A stretch of DNA of 64,000 nt from Orbicella faveolata (taxonomy: Eukaryota > Cnidaria > Anthozoa > Scleractinia > Merulinidae), in contig NW_018149371.1 of the NCBI RefSeq assembly GCF_002042975.1, positions 596,108 through 660,107 of the forward strand, in the 5' to 3' direction. The notes under the pieces were generated by a model that saw only the letters and a program-made list of their open reading frames with translations, ran no database searches and was not told where the DNA came from. The position numbers were made by a program, and so were the translations under genes. How positions within the stretch are numbered: the first letter of the stretch is position 1; the number at the start of each line of letters is the position of its first letter. Shown here piece by piece: positions 33,347 to 46,984 of the stretch.

Positions 33347-36234
33347 ATGGAGTCAGTTCACCAGCCAAAAGTCAACCTCTCCTTTTCCATTGAAAATATT
33401 TTACGGGACGATTTCCCTCACCGACAGGGAGCAAACGGCTGCAATTTTATATCACAGCATGAATCCAGTTTTGAGCGATGGTCAAACACAGCTGTTTATC
33501 CGCCATATCATGCAGTTCATTACAGTCCTGTTATTGTGAAAAGTCTGCCCAATAGACCGCAAGGTCAGATTTTATTTGAGGAGCATAACAAGATGGATGA
33601 CTGTTCAAACTGCAAGCACGAAGCATTACGGCATGAAAACGGTAAGAGTTATATCTTAATGTATTTTTTAAACTTCTTCCTGAGCTGTCACATCACGTAA
33701 AATTCTACATTACTTATGGACTTTTTCATTTTAAGAAACCGAAGAAGACTGTCAAAATGTAAATAATCCAGTGTGCAATGGACGGTTGCAATAAAATTTA
33801 ATTGGTTTAATTTAGTAGCACTCCATCCTAACTGTTAACCTTTATTCTGTGTCAGATGCATAAAGTTTATGGTGAGAAGGGAATCTTGCAAGAAATGTAT
33901 TTTCTTGCATGCCTCTTAATGATCGGGAAAATTTTAAAATTGTTTAAAAAATGCATGTTTTCGTCGATGACGCCGGCATAAAGCCGTTTTACCATAGACG
34001 CAAATTTCACTTTTGAAGATCACATATTAAGGATACGTGAAAAACTTCGCTTGAGGCAGTAGCTTGTTTGGCGAGCCGAAAGTCAATATTTATTTCCTTA
34101 CAGTTACTGTGCAATATTGCAGAAAGAACTACAAACGCGAAACACAGGTACGTACATAACTCCATATTTCATCAGTGTGAAACGAAAATACATCCACAGG
34201 TACTCACATACTGTATTCCTGTTATTAGCAAATAAGACTCAAGGCTCTTTGAGGTGATAAATACCAGTCAGTAGCGTTTGGAATAATCCGTATTTCCAAA
34301 TTGATCCTATTCAAGAGCTCGTAAAATAAGTTCTTTTGATTTCATTTCATTTCATTTCCGCGGTATGTATTGCATTTTCTACAAAGTCACTCGCTTACAG
34401 GTCGTGAATTACACTTAAAAATTACAACACAAGAAGCTGGCGATAAGAATCTCATGAAATAACTTTACATGTGAGGCTACGACACTTTTAATTGACGCAT
34501 GTCCCTTAATGACTCCTAAAACACTCCATAATTGATGCCTTCGGCGGGAAAACGAAAACTATTTTAATACAAAGGCTTGTACATTTTGAGCGCAAATAAA
34601 ATAAAAATCGTTCTACCGCAATATTAATGTTGGCGTCCTCTTTGTTATTTTTATTGTTTGCTTTTACATAAAGATTAGGATGAAATGAAAACTGCGATGA
34701 AGCTGAAGTGACACTCCCATGCAAGCCACAGCTGTCTCTTAACACAAAATCCCTTTGTCCATGATTGTTTTGCTAAGCAGAGGATATGATATCTGTTTTT
34801 GAGACATATTTTGGTTTCGTGCCAGTGCTTTAGCTAACAAAAGGGCGCGGCCGATTTGAGATCCTTGGCGATGGGGCTACACGCCGTACAATATCTACAA
34901 ACATCTCGTGACTGTTAACAATCAGCTATTGAGCTTTCACGTGGTTTAATATTGATCGTTCAAATTTGTCGTCTCCACGCTGAACGCGGATTTGTGTGAA
35001 CGTAAACATACAATTGCCGGCTTGCTACTGAGTGTAGTAAGGCGAAGGTAATCTGCAGCCCACACTTTTATTCCCTGTTACAAATTAAACTCAAACACTT
35101 AAGCTCTGAAGTAATGAATCAGCGCTGTAGGCGAGCTGATCATTGCTTGGACGTGCCTCCTGGAACCTGGTGAAAATATCTAAAAGCGACTTCTTTTGAA
35201 TTTTTTCATCCGCTGCAGTTGTGTTTCAGGATCTGCTTGAGTGTTTGTTTTGCTAACTATAGTGGCTTTTGAGAACTCGTTTATATGTTCTGCCTGTATG
35301 ACTGTGTTAATTGTATATATTGCTCGGAGCGGCTACACTGTAAAAACAATTATAATGACCTGATTGGCTGCTTTTTGACTTGTTGACTTTACGCGTTACA
35401 TGTAACAACAGAGTATTCAAATTAAAAATATTGGAACAGTTGGTTAATATAATATATTACTCTAAAAATCCCTCACTGTGTCTACTTTTAATTCCGCTTA
35501 AATTTAACACTAAAACGGTTCAATATATAGAAGTGAAAACTACATTCAATTAATTAACAGCCTCATAAAATTTGCAAGCATATTTTTAATTTCGTTTCTA
35601 CATGATAGCCAGAACTTTTGTTCCAACGCAGCAATGTTTTATATTTACATGTTCAAATAATTTTTGATGAGAGGGAGCTTGGTGGATATGTTATTAGCAG
35701 GCCTTAGAAGACTGATCAGTGATAAGTGATATCGATTAAGCCGCAAAATTTAATGTCAACACTCAGCTATATTGAATCGTGTTGCGGTGAACATCACGAC
35801 CCCGAAATTTATATTTATCGTATTTTTATCACAGGCCCAAAATCTCTCTTAACCTGAGTTATTTCTATGCTTCAGACCCCAAAATAAACAACAGAGAAGT
35901 TAAGGAATTCTTCAACTCGAAAGCGTGCCGTAATGGGGTTGGCGCTCAAAAACGGAAGCGAAGAAATCGCAGCCATTTCACCCAGCATCAACTGCAGTAT
36001 CTGGAGAGGCTGTTTTCCTGCCAAAAGTACCTAACACGGGACGAACGCATGGTCTTAGCGAGGAGCCTGGATATGACTGAACTTCAGATCAGAAACTGGT
36101 TTCAAAACCGGAGATACTTGAAACGACGTCGAGCCAACGAAAACTCAAAACAGGATAAACCAGCTGAGATTCTTCCACGTGTGCTCAGGTTCAAAACTGA
36201 CAAAGAACCAAGATGTTTTGTGGAACTAAAATAG
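33347..36234 (+). CDS. eh1-homeodomain gene 1 of the tandem cluster
   Basis: Exons 33347-33641 (ends CG|GTAAG) and 35876-36234 (acceptor GCTTCAG) join in phase 1, giving a predicted 217-residue protein. Residues 13-19 are FSIENIL, an eh1 motif known to recruit Groucho/TLE corepressors. Exon 1 also holds the family-conserved YSP-x-x-VK-x-LP and a Cys-x2-Cys (CSNC). The homeodomain is at about 126-185: R5, F8, L16, F20, W48, Q50, N51, R53, with the rare N47 and Y54. This copy is the most divergent in helices 1-2 (HQLQYLERLFSCQKY) and has a longer C-tail. Probably a nuclear repressor. Q50 and eh1 fit an ANTP/NK-like origin; the family is not recognised. A TACTTAAG word at 33247-33254 may stand in for a TATA box. 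Confidence 0.85.
35239..35283 (+). promoter_or_regulatory. Conserved intronic block, homeobox gene 1
   Basis: GAGTGTTTGTTTTGCTAA, then TAGTGGCTTTTGAGAAC. It corresponds to blocks in the introns of gene 2 (44626-44668) and gene 3 (53780-53739, minus strand), each about 0.6-1 kb before exon 2. The flanking intron sequence does not align by eye, so this looks like a retained cis-element. Confidence 0.55.
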
Positions 36235-36367
36235 AACAGTTAGCAGTGGCAAACGGGTAGGTTCTCCGAGCCACATGACATCATGAAAATTAGTGCAAAT
36301 GTTTTTAGTTGTAGTAAAAGCCAGAAATGCCGCTATAAGATGCACCTTTAATTTTGAATTTAAACCT

Positions 36368-37695
36368 TAGCGTGTTCGAGGGGTTTCGATTGACTTGCAA
36401 CTAACAACAATTGCGAGAAGACCCATGATCGAGTCGGCTGAAAAACTAGCATCGAGAAAGAATGGGGTTAGCTAATATTTTTCCACTAGCCATTCTATAC
36501 CCAGCTGCCTCAGTAAACGTCTTGGAGAGGCTATCAAACAAGGCCAAATCACTTATTATCTCGCTAGGTGTTCTTTGGTAATCTATATTCAACACCTGAT
36601 GTATATTTTTAAGTCGATACGACCCTGAGTTCTGGTTACAACTTACTCAGTCTATGTCGACAGTAATGATTAATGGAGCGAACCTTTCCTTCTTTAGCCA
36701 CCTATCTTCTCCATAAACTTTCATATACTGCTTGCGATATTTCTCGAGTACAATTTAATCCCATACATTGTTAAGTTTCGCATAACTAACTGGTCAGAAG
36801 TGATCATAGTTTTAGCTTGTAGAAATGATTGCTACAAAGATATGTGTTTCATCGCGGTTACCTACACCAGCGTAGCGTTAAAATGTTAGATGGTTTCTTG
36901 AAAACAAGCTATACTGGCAAAGAAACACTACAAAACAACTATACTGAAGCAGGTAGAGCAGTATGCTCTTTTACTAATAATAAATCGCTTGACGTCAAAA
37001 CACCGCGCCCTTTAGTGAGTCTGTGCCGCTTTCTTAAATTATAAGTTGCACTTTTAGCGTGTTCGAGGAGTTCCGGTTGACTTGCAACTACCGACAATTG
37101 CGAGAAGACCATCGAGTGAAAAAGAGAAAGGCACAAAGGGTTGGCTGACATTTTTCCACCAGTCATTCTACCTAACTACCTAAACGTCAAGGAGAGGCTA
37201 TCAAACAAGGCCAAACCACGCACTGTCTTGTATAGACGGTTCTGCGGTAATCTATATATATTCAACACCTAATGTATATTTTTAAGTCGATACGACCCTG
37301 AGTTCTGATTATAACTTACTTAGTCTATATCGGCAGTAATGATTAATGGAGCGAACTTCTCCTTCTTTGGCTACCTCCGTATCCTCTCCATAAACTTTCA
37401 TATAACCTCGCGATATTTCTCGAGTATAATCACAAGCATTGTTAAGTTTCGCATGACTTACTGATTAGAAATGATCATGGTTTACCTTCAAGAAATGATT
37501 GCTCAAGAGATGTGTGTTTCATCGGGGTGAACTACACCCGCGCAAAGTTAAAATTTTACATTTTGTCTTGAAAACAACCTATATTGGCAAAGAAACACTA
37601 GAAAACAACTATACCGAAGCAGATGGAGCAGTATGCTCTTTTAGTAATAATAAACCGCTTGACGTCAAAACACCGCGCCCTGTAGTAAGTCTTCG
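36368..37695 (+). repeat. Tandem duplication of about 670 bp
   Basis: 36368-37025 and 37055-37695 are direct copies. Both begin CGTGTTCGAGG and end in AAAACACCGCGCCCT. Shared inner phrases include GTCGATACGACCCTGAGTTC and GTAATGATTAATGGAGCGAA. They contain no convincing exon. They lie immediately downstream of homeobox gene 1. Confidence 0.85.
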
Positions 37696-40600
37696 TCAGT
37701 AGTCTTTGTTCACCGTTATTTATAACTTACGGTATATAAACGACATCAACATTTAATTGCTTTACAATATTGAGCGATTCGTCTGAAAGCAGACAGCTAG
37801 TGACTAAAGGTGATTAAGAGAATATCAAGTAAGCCGACATGACATCACCTTGTTGTTTCACCAAATTTACCGAACTATAATGTTAAAGAAACATAACGCT
37901 AACAGTTATGAGTGTTTTTGTAATATTGGTGCTAGGTTTTTAGCCAGAACTACTGTCACGGCAGAAGGAGTAACATTGCAACGCGGACATAAGACCGCCG
38001 CCAAAGCTTCTTCAATCGGATTATGCATTGCAAACTGCCACTCCCATTTGCAAAACAACTGAGCGGAACAGAAGAACAGAACAAAGGGTTTTTGTAAGGC
38101 AACTGATATTGAATGTAAATAAATAAAACCCACCCACACTGTGCCGGAGAAAATTAGTACATTTCCTGTGATAAGTTCTTTTTCCGCGTTCTCAAAGCAC
38201 AAACCCACGAAACAACAGATGCAGTCTTATGGATCACACAAGGCTAGTTATAACTTAACGTAATGGAAAATTAGTATACCATGCTCATTTCTTGATTAAT
38301 CATATCGCTCAAACAAGTGGAGTTATAATGAACCGATCGACTCGGAATTTTCTTTACTTCAGTACAAACTAATAGCTACAAAACATTGCGACCGTTCCCA
38401 CTTTTATCCTTAATAGCTCATTCTCGTATTGACGCAATCCCGCTCTTGGCAGCTAGCTAAACTTCATTTCCTCTACATTGCCTCTGAACAATATCTAAAC
38501 GACCTCCTCCGAAATTTTTATACAAAGTACTATAAGGCGTGACTTGTAAGCAGACAGCTTATTAAAAAAGAATAAAGGAAAAAACATCCGCTAGGAGATA
38601 TTGTCTTCATGTGTCATTAAAAATCTCACAATTAACATTAAACGAAACTTATGAGGCAAAGTGAGGAGAATGTACGTTTTGAGCTTAGCCTGGGTGCGCA
38701 GTTATCTCGCTATACGGGTCTATTGTTAAAAGTCACCCTGGTGAATTGATATAATGCTTGCATAGTGGGTGTGAAGTGACGTCGCCAACGCTTGTTGGAT
38801 TAAACAGTAAAACTACAAAATCATTGAAGCAAAACACTTAACTGTTATTTTATGGTATAATACGAAAAAAATAACACTCTTTTAACCCGTTTATCTAAAC
38901 CCTCTCAGCTATTGACGTGTTTGCTTAAATAAAGCTGACACTGTAACCTCACAATAAAAAGATGGAATGGCTTATTGCCAGTTATGATTTTCTGTTGAAA
39001 ACTGTGTTTCGTTGATTTGATTGCTTACGTAGTCTCCAGCATCTCTCGAACCCAAAGTTTCGATTTCAAAGTCTTTACACAGCCAGGCAAGCAGCCGGCC
39101 AAGTTAAAAAGACAAGTTCTGTATACTGACCAGAATGAATTTTGTTTTGAATGTTGATTCGCAGAGTTCGATAGTTCATCAAGGCAATATGGCTGCTGGT
39201 CCAAGTCGATAAGTATTCCTTCACTTATCGCAACTTTGCTTGACAATGTAGTGATAAAATAGAAATAATACAAGCAAAAACGCAATCAGCTCATTCGCCA
39301 ATAAGCCGAAAGAGGCCGAATCAGCAAAGAAGCTAAGATATTAAAGTCAAAAAATATGTTTAAATGTTGTTGTTTATATAATGGCCAATGTTTACAATAT
39401 TTACTTTATATAAGCCCATAGAAAGATCATTCACTGAATATTCGCGAGACAATCAGTCTTTCGTTAACGAATTTAAGGAGGCAATGACATTTACTCAATG
39501 CCACCTACTAGTAACTATGAAAGAAATTTTCTTTAAAACTGGCTACGTGTTATAACAGGCCAAAATAACAGGCCAAGCTTCGACCTTTGATAAATTATTT
39601 TCTCTTCTCTAACATCACGTGCTGCCACATTCTCGTCAATAATCCTAGTTGACGTCGGACGGTTTAAAATACATGCAATGCGGTACTCCATCCACCACCG
39701 CGACCCTTCCATTAAGATTTCCTGTGCACTGTGTTTACCGACTCCGACAGACATTTCTTCTGAAAAGGCAGTTGAAAAAGTGACTTTATGTCACAGATTG
39801 ATATAAGGGACATTGCCCGAAAATAATATATAAACTGAACGAAAAGTTTATGGGAAAAACATTCCGCAAACGGAAATCGTCCGGTTGTAGTTTGAAACAT
39901 AAAGAAAATATTACCGTCTAACTGAATAGATTTTGAAAACTAGACAAGTCTAGAACGCATCGGCTTTAATGACAAAAAATCAGAGTGACACATTTTAAAT
40001 TTTTGCTCTATTTTCCTCAAGCCGTCTGGTTGGAAGTAAAATTTAAGACTGGCACAGTTGTATGTAATTTCTGCAAAACCTTATTTGTTTGCGAATGAAG
40101 TTCATAATAATATGATCAGTAAATGACACTTCAATAGAGCTGTCCTTTGTTTGATAAGCGAGGGCTGACCTCAGCGTGTTGTGGCCAAGCCCACAGTTTT
40201 GTTCTTACGGTATTGACGCAATGTCGGTCTTAGTAATTACGTCACGGTTTGCGCATCTGCAAAAGTTAAGCCTAAAGTTTTCCATCCTTGCCCATCCGTG
40301 TTCCTTTATGGTTTATAATTAAAGGTACTTTTGTACAAGAGTAAAATAACTGAAAATGGCACGACTGAACTCCTTTACGGAGTTATAGTTTCCGAAGATA
40401 CGTTTCCTTTACAGACAATCAATCGAGGAGTGATATCGATTTGTCGTTTGCATGCGATATCTTATAATACAGACTTCCTTCACTATTTGTTTAAAGAAAT
40501 CGCACTGTCTAGAGGAAATGCCTCTTTTTGAAACAGACAAGCGTCAATAATAAATTTGGAGTGGCTACCTCTGGCTACGGAACAAACGTTTGGGTGGTAA

Positions 40601-42600
40601 CATACATGCTTTCTCCGGCGGTGCTCACCCAACTTACTTTTAATTAACACTTGCTTGAGCATCATAGTCTAAAACCGGAAAAAAAGTAGTTAAATATTAA
40701 AAAAAAAATTTTCAAAAAGAAGACAGCGTCGTATGGAAATGGAACTTAATAGCTTTCGATTGAATTGTTGCCCTCTACTGTCGAGACTTATAGAAGTTAG
40801 CACAACTAGCCTAGAATTCAGTGGTAGTACTTTCATGTGAATGTTCATCCTCTTAAGGAATTCAAGAAACTTGAAAGTTAGTCTGGCCACCTGATTAGTC
40901 AGCATAAGAAACAATACGATATGGCGATGGCATTGATAAATAACTTTAGATTGAGTGGTCAAAAATAACGCATCCAGAAGCTAAAAAGACTTAGCTACCG
41001 GATTGTTTTTGCTATCAAAGTCTCTGGAATTCAAACTAGCAACATATTTTTACTTACGAAAGCTTGACAATAGATCTTCTGGGTTAGAAACCAATTTGAG
41101 TTCAGTAAAATCGTTTTTCTTCCTTCTTTTCTTTTGTATCTTTTTCCTGGGCTAATTTTCACTCAAAAATGTTACCACATCAAAACGAACAATATCTGTT
41201 ACTAAAGCTGTTACTGGAAGCTCGTAATCAGTACAACGATACGAGAATTCTGATACAGTAGCCAAAGCGTCGCATAAGAGTATTTATATACTAAGGTTTT
41301 AACATAAATCTGATAGCCAATGTGTCGCATCTAGTGAAACAAAGAATGTTCAATACTTGATAATTACTCAGCTAAGTTAATTTACTCACATCTTGTTAAC
41401 GTACCCAGGAAATCTCAGAATAATTGTTGACAGAGGTAAACGAAGGAGAAGACTGAACGAAGAATTTATAACAAACTTCATGACTTTTTTTCGGTGCTTC
41501 AGATCCGTCACGCATCTCGTCTTCCAACGTTTTGTTTGTAATCAACACCGTACTTTGGTCTTAGTTATATAGAGTCCATATTCTATATTCTCCAGATCTA
41601 ACTTAAGAATCTCCTATTTTAGTATAGCAAAAAAAGAAATAACATTCAATTTCTGTCCTGGGTAACCTTTAGTTGACAGCATTTCTATAGTAAAACCACT
41701 TTATTTGGAATAATTTTAACAGACAAAGGTTACTTTGTAATTGACACAATCGACAGTCACGCGCGCACACGAGGATATTAGTGAAGCGATATTTTTGGTG
41801 CCATCTGCTTCACTGGACTGACGTCACCGGAAGTAGTTTAACTAGCTTACGATTACACCGTACTGGGAAGGGGAGGAAACTCTTAATTATAAACAAGTAG
41901 ACGATGTTAATTTATACTTTAGGCTGTTGAAAGATTCATCGTGAAGTGGGCGCGATGATGGCGTATTTTTCGGACGATTGTTTTTCATGTTTTACAATGG
42001 AATCATATGTACATATTGTGGGGTTAACCCACTGAGTTGAGTCATCAATGCATGTCTAAATATAGACGTATTTTGCTGGCCGGCTAATTGGGTGTCGATT
42101 TCTAATACTTATCTGCTTAATCTAAGTTATAACAACAAGGATTCAATAAAAGACCCACATAGAACCTCGTCAAAATTGTTAACATAGCTTTTATTTTAAC
42201 GACATGTATAAATTATAATAGCTGATAAAATGGTGACTTCAATGGATGAAGTCAATTCTTTATTCGAATGGCGGTTATATTGGAAATAGGGTATCAGTGA
42301 GGAAATGCATTCTTGGCATATTCGGTTTGTGGTTATTCATTCAGGTTTTCGAAAGTGAAATTCAACTGACCACGGAAAATCGAAGCAATATGTGACTTCG
42401 AGTTTAACTTAACTGCTGAGCTGTCATATAATGTAAATTTACGAGCCTCTCTTTCATATCAGTGTTACCTTTTATAGACTCCTTGGGCAATATCTTGACT
42501 GAAGTAAACAATATCTTTGTGTGTTCCTAAAATAGGTTAACCCTTGAACATATCCGACGTCCTGTGACACGAGGGCGGGGTGTTCTGTAAAACGCGTGAC
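37696..42600. other. Intergenic stretch between homeobox genes 1 and 2
   Basis: About 4.9 kb with no recognised coding exon, RNA gene or strong palindrome. Open frames of 60-100 codons (for example near 37906-38208 and 40690-40962) show no domain or paralog match. In a homeobox cluster this is where distal regulatory DNA might lie, but nothing visible proves it. Confidence 0.5.
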
Positions 42601-42677
42601 CGCAAAACTTGAGTATTTAATGAAAAGACAATTTCAGTTTCGACAGACGAGCCGACCAGCCGACCGTTGCATCTCGT

Positions 42678-42684
42678 AAGGTCA
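42678..42684 (+). promoter_or_regulatory. AAGGTCA leader site, gene 2
   Basis: CGTAAGGTCA ends 19 bp before the ATG and is preceded by GTTGCA. Genes 3 and 4 carry the corresponding GTTG(A/C)A and AAGGTCA pair in their leaders. AAGGTCA matches a nuclear-receptor monomer half-site, but a role in RNA is equally possible. Confidence 0.45.
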
Positions 42685-42702
42685 CTATTTACAGCTATTG
42701 CT

Positions 42703-45700
42703 ATGGAGTTTCGCCAACACAAAGTGAATCTGTCCTTTTCGATTGAAAATATTCTACGAGAAGATTTTCCTCATCGGCAAAGAACCCACGTCGCAAATCT
42801 GCCAACGGTCAGAGAATCTTGCTTGGAGAGATGGGGTACCATGCCATTTTATCAGTGTTACACGGTTCGTTACAGCCCTATTTTTGTGAAACGTCTGCCA
42901 GACATGTATAAAGGTGAGGGAAGATTGCATCGAGTAAATAGAGAGAAAGAACAAATTCTACCCGAGCAAGAGAAAAAGATCGACGACCATTGTCTAAGCT
43001 GCAAAGACGAAGCTCTCCATCACAGCAGCGGTAAGCATTTAATCACAATTTTAATTTAGAAATTTATTCAGGCGAATCGCTATTAAAATTGAAGAAATAA
43101 TTGGAAAAAAAAATGGTAATTGGTAGAAAATTTCCAAATCCGGCCAAATTTTACGCTTGCCGTTATACCAGAATCGATTATCGTTATGGTACGCCATGGT
43201 TATTTAGCGCTCTGTGTGCTGGCTGGGTCAAAATTTGAAACATAAATTTTAATTTGTTTTAGATCGGTGGTTGCATGAAATTTGTCGATGACGGAATTGT
43301 AAACTATCTATTGTTTTTGGAGGGTTTCGAATTCATGCCCTAACTTGCATTTTTGAGGCACGTACGCGGAAAACTTTCACATAACAAGTTGAAAAACTTC
43401 CAAATATCGTTCGCATGGCAACTTTATCGCGGCTGAAAGTCGTTTCCGTTTTTTTCAAAAATCGCTGCTACGAAATAATACCTAAATTGAAAGGAAGTAC
43501 AAATGTTTACGTTGACGGGAGTATAATTTTTTTCTTCCTTCCATTTCGTTAAAAAAAATGTAGGCTATTTGCAAATGGATTATTAGAATCAAACGGATAC
43601 AGGGGTTTGAGTGTCAGCTTGTAAGGGTCACTTTATAATTTGATAATGCTAATAGTTTAAATGAATGTGGAAAATATCTCTTTACAGCCAAATGTGTACT
43701 TCTAAAAATACTTGAAGGCATTGTGGCCTTACGAGTTAAGTACAAAGTGCTTTGAGTCATGTAGTATTGATGATCAACGCTGTTTCGAAGAGATCACATT
43801 TTTTTTTTTCTTGACTAGACACGCAAGGAAATTACTTCAAATTCTTCGCTGGGAAAACTTTTATAGCGATAAAATGTTCCTGGATACACCAAACAATAAG
43901 TTTATAAATAATTATACGAACATTTTGGCGTAAAACACACAAGTTCAAGACATGATGACTACAGATATTGAAATTCCTTAAAATATAACTTCATGACATT
44001 TATCTAAAGTGCATTAGGGATATAAATGCGCAAATTATTTTTGCTAGTTGAGTTGAGCTTGATGGTTATAAAGGTTTCCTGCTTCAGCTGTGTGTCTCTG
44101 ACACGCGCCAATAGTTAAGGTAGTCATCTTTTTAAGGGAGTCATTTTGCTATATCTTTCTTAAATATATTTTACAAATACTGGATTCGACGAAAGAATTG
44201 AAAATAATCAGTGATGTCTTTGTCATTTAATGTATCTTGTATTCGATAGCAATTTTGTCAATTTTGTTTCCGTGAGTGTCTCGAATGTTTATGTAATACA
44301 TAAGGGCCAGTGTTGGCGACACTACACACTACATATCTGCTCTAAATCATTACAATATCCAGCGATAATATGTGACCCAGTGACAACAAACTGATATTTT
44401 TGTACTTAGATATTGAACATTGAGAAGTCACTGCATGTCCTTTATTTTTGCATTCGTAAGCTCGAGCTTCGCACAAAAATTAAAAGGTATAATTCTAGCC
44501 ACGGTACGTTTGAGCGCACCCAGGGCAAAAGCAAACCTCATAAATAGCCTGACTTTGCGACTGCGTGTACTTTGGAATGGAGTGATTCTGTTATATTACT
44601 TATTTCGGTTTCAAACAAGAGCTTTGAGTGTTTGTTTGGCTAAATAGCGGCTTTTGAGAACCCATTTATCCGGTTTAGCTATACGATCTATAAAAGTTCG
44701 TTATAAGGTTCGTGCTAAATTGCACATTCAGAACAATTAAGCGACTTTTTTTTTACAAATGAATTCAACTGCAATCAATGGCTATATACAAAGTGAAGGG
44801 AACTATAAAATCATTTACATCACGTAGCTAACGCAGTGCAATGTACTTCATTCGTTTCTAACAGCTTTTTTTTTTAAATAATAAGTGCTATTTTGCTAAT
44901 TAGAATCTAGAATTCTTTCTTGGCAACTGACGCGGCTTACATTACCTTTAAACAAGTGTATTTTAGAGCAGACTTTAGTATATGATCAGAAAAGCTACTT
45001 TAAATTGTTCCAGTTATTCCACCTGTATGTCTTCGCGGTGGTTTTAAATCGCGTTATTTTTTCATGTTCAGGTTCATTTCGCATATTTTTCCCTCTTGCA
45101 AATGTGCAAAATTCCTTCAATATTTGTTTCCGTGACATAGCTGTTTGTCAAGACTTTGCTTGGAATTGAACGTGGGCTACACTCGATCAAGTATTGCACT
45201 GCGAGCGCCAGTCGCCTATCTCGCTCTAAGATTAATAGTGCGTCATATTGAATTAACTTACATTGTCTATCACGAGAGCAGATTAACGCAGTTACGCTTG
45301 AACCTTTTTCTGGTTTCCAGCTCATAAAAAGACTTGAGATCAACAAATAAAAGCCTTGAATCAAAACTAATTCGCCATGTTGACATCTTGAACTCGTTTT
45401 TTCTTGCATCGTGATGAACAAAGGACTGAAAAACAACATTAATTATGAATAAGAGTATTATATTGAAGCAGTTAAAATTCAATATCACGAAAACATATCA
45501 ACAACAACTTTTGGTGCACGCCTTAATATACTGAAGAGTTGATTAAAGTGTTAAGTGAAACTATCCTCCTCAATGGAAATCTATCCGTTAGACTGATCTC
45601 TCTTCTTTTAATTAATTTTCAGATGAAATCAGCGACAAAGAGGTTAAAAAGTCAGAAACGTGTGTCGTGGACAAAGTTCCAAAACGGAAGCGGCGAAATC

Positions 45701-45927
45701 GCAGCCATTTCACCCAGCGTCAACTCCAATATCTGGAGAAGATATTTTCCCGCCAACAGTATCTGACACGCGACGAGCGCACGCTATTGGCGAGAGGCCT
45801 GGAAATGACTGAACTTCAGATCAGAAACTGGTTTCAAAACCAGCGATACCAAAAGAAGCATCGCGCTAACGAGAACGCGAAACAAACTGAGCCAGATTCT
45901 CCAGTGTCCGTGAAAAGTGAAGTGTAA
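42703..45927 (+). CDS. eh1-homeodomain gene 2 of the tandem cluster
   Basis: Exons 42703-43030 (GCG|GTAAGC) and 45623-45927 (TTTTCAG) join in phase 1; 210 residues predicted. The ATG at 42703 (MEFRQHKV) aligns with the starts of the other three genes; the in-frame ATG 36 bp upstream is rejected. eh1 FSIENIL is at 12-18 and CLSC is near the exon end. The homeodomain at about 132-191 is nearly identical to those of genes 3 and 4, with N47, Q50, N51 and Y54, but it reads WFQNQR: R52, which normally pairs with E17, is Gln. A TATTTAA word is at 42614-42620 and AAGGTCA at 42678-42684. Probable transcriptional repressor. Confidence 0.87.
44626..44668 (+). promoter_or_regulatory. Conserved intronic block, homeobox gene 2
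   Basis: GAGTGTTTGTTTGGCTAAA, then TAGCGGCTTTTGAGAAC. Same block as at 35239-35283 and 53739-53780. Confidence 0.55.
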
Positions 45928-46411
45928 TTTTATCCCGGCTTCCAGCAAATGTCTCGCTAAAATGAATACGACAGTTATCCTGGTACGGTCGGTGACAGCC
46001 ATAAGCTCAATTTACTTGAGGAATATTTTCGACAACGCCAGCACTCCATTCATATCGAATTTTTCTATTTATCAAAGTCTCTTATATTGTGAAACGTTCT
46101 GCTGGCATCACAGAGTAGAAGTTGTGTATCTGATACAAAAATCAGTTACGAATCGTAAAACTATAAATTATAAACAAGAGTATTTTTTGTGTTGCCGTAG
46201 TTGATAACTCATACGCTTTAAAAGTTAATTTATTAAATGTACGTACGTGTATTGAATTGTCAATCTGATCAACTGAAGTGGACAGTTATGGTTGCAAAAT
46301 TTATCGTTGGATACAAATTTAACAAAGAAGACACAGAGGACAAGATGACAGTCGAGGATTTTCCATGTGAACATAGTTAGGAAATTCAATTTACTAAAAA
46401 ACAGTTTATCT

Positions 46412-46550
46412 TAGGCCCTGTCCACACTAAGGTGATTGCTGCTTTTTCAAAATTCTCGGTGTAGTGTGGACGGGAGATAATTGATGCGTTTTCAGAAAAA
46501 AAACCTCCGTCTTCTAATTTCTCTGGCGTAGTGTGGCCGGGATAGCCTCG
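46412..46550. mobile_element. Short copy of the GTAGTGTGGACGG MITE family
   Basis: Starts AGGCCCTGTCCACACTA and ends GTAGTGTGGCCGGGATAGCCT, with TGATGCGTTTTCAGAA inside. Related to 10714-11055. Just downstream of homeobox gene 2. Confidence 0.6.
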
Positions 46551-46984
46551 TGTAACTTATACGGTCCGTACACGGTCGGACAAACATGTTATTAATTAAA
46601 GTTTATTTAATCTATTTTGCGTACAATGCTTGTCGTGGGCACTGTTGACGACTAAACATGAATATAAAGGAAAACATCCCAGCCTTCAACTCCGACCCCT
46701 ACCTTTCCAATCTAATGAGCCAAACAGTTTATCCGATCCCTTTTTAGTTAATGTCAGCACTTCCGAAATTGCTTAGGAAATGTACTTGTCTAAGGGTTTC
46801 TCAGGTCCCCAGTTTAATCCAATTAAGACTTAAGCAATAACATTTTCACAGCACATCACGCTATTGTCACTATCGGCTTGTCAATAACCTTAGTTCATCT
46901 CTTTTAATTGGCGGGCTTTATAATTCGAAAAGTAGCGCATATATTACGTGGAGGTCCTGTGCTAAACAGAATAGCGCCTTGGCT

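Noticed and set aside
36829-37702. Paired similar ORFs of about 70 codons
   Set aside because: They are the same frame in both copies of the 670-bp tandem duplication; no domain, and the copies have not kept the frame preferentially.
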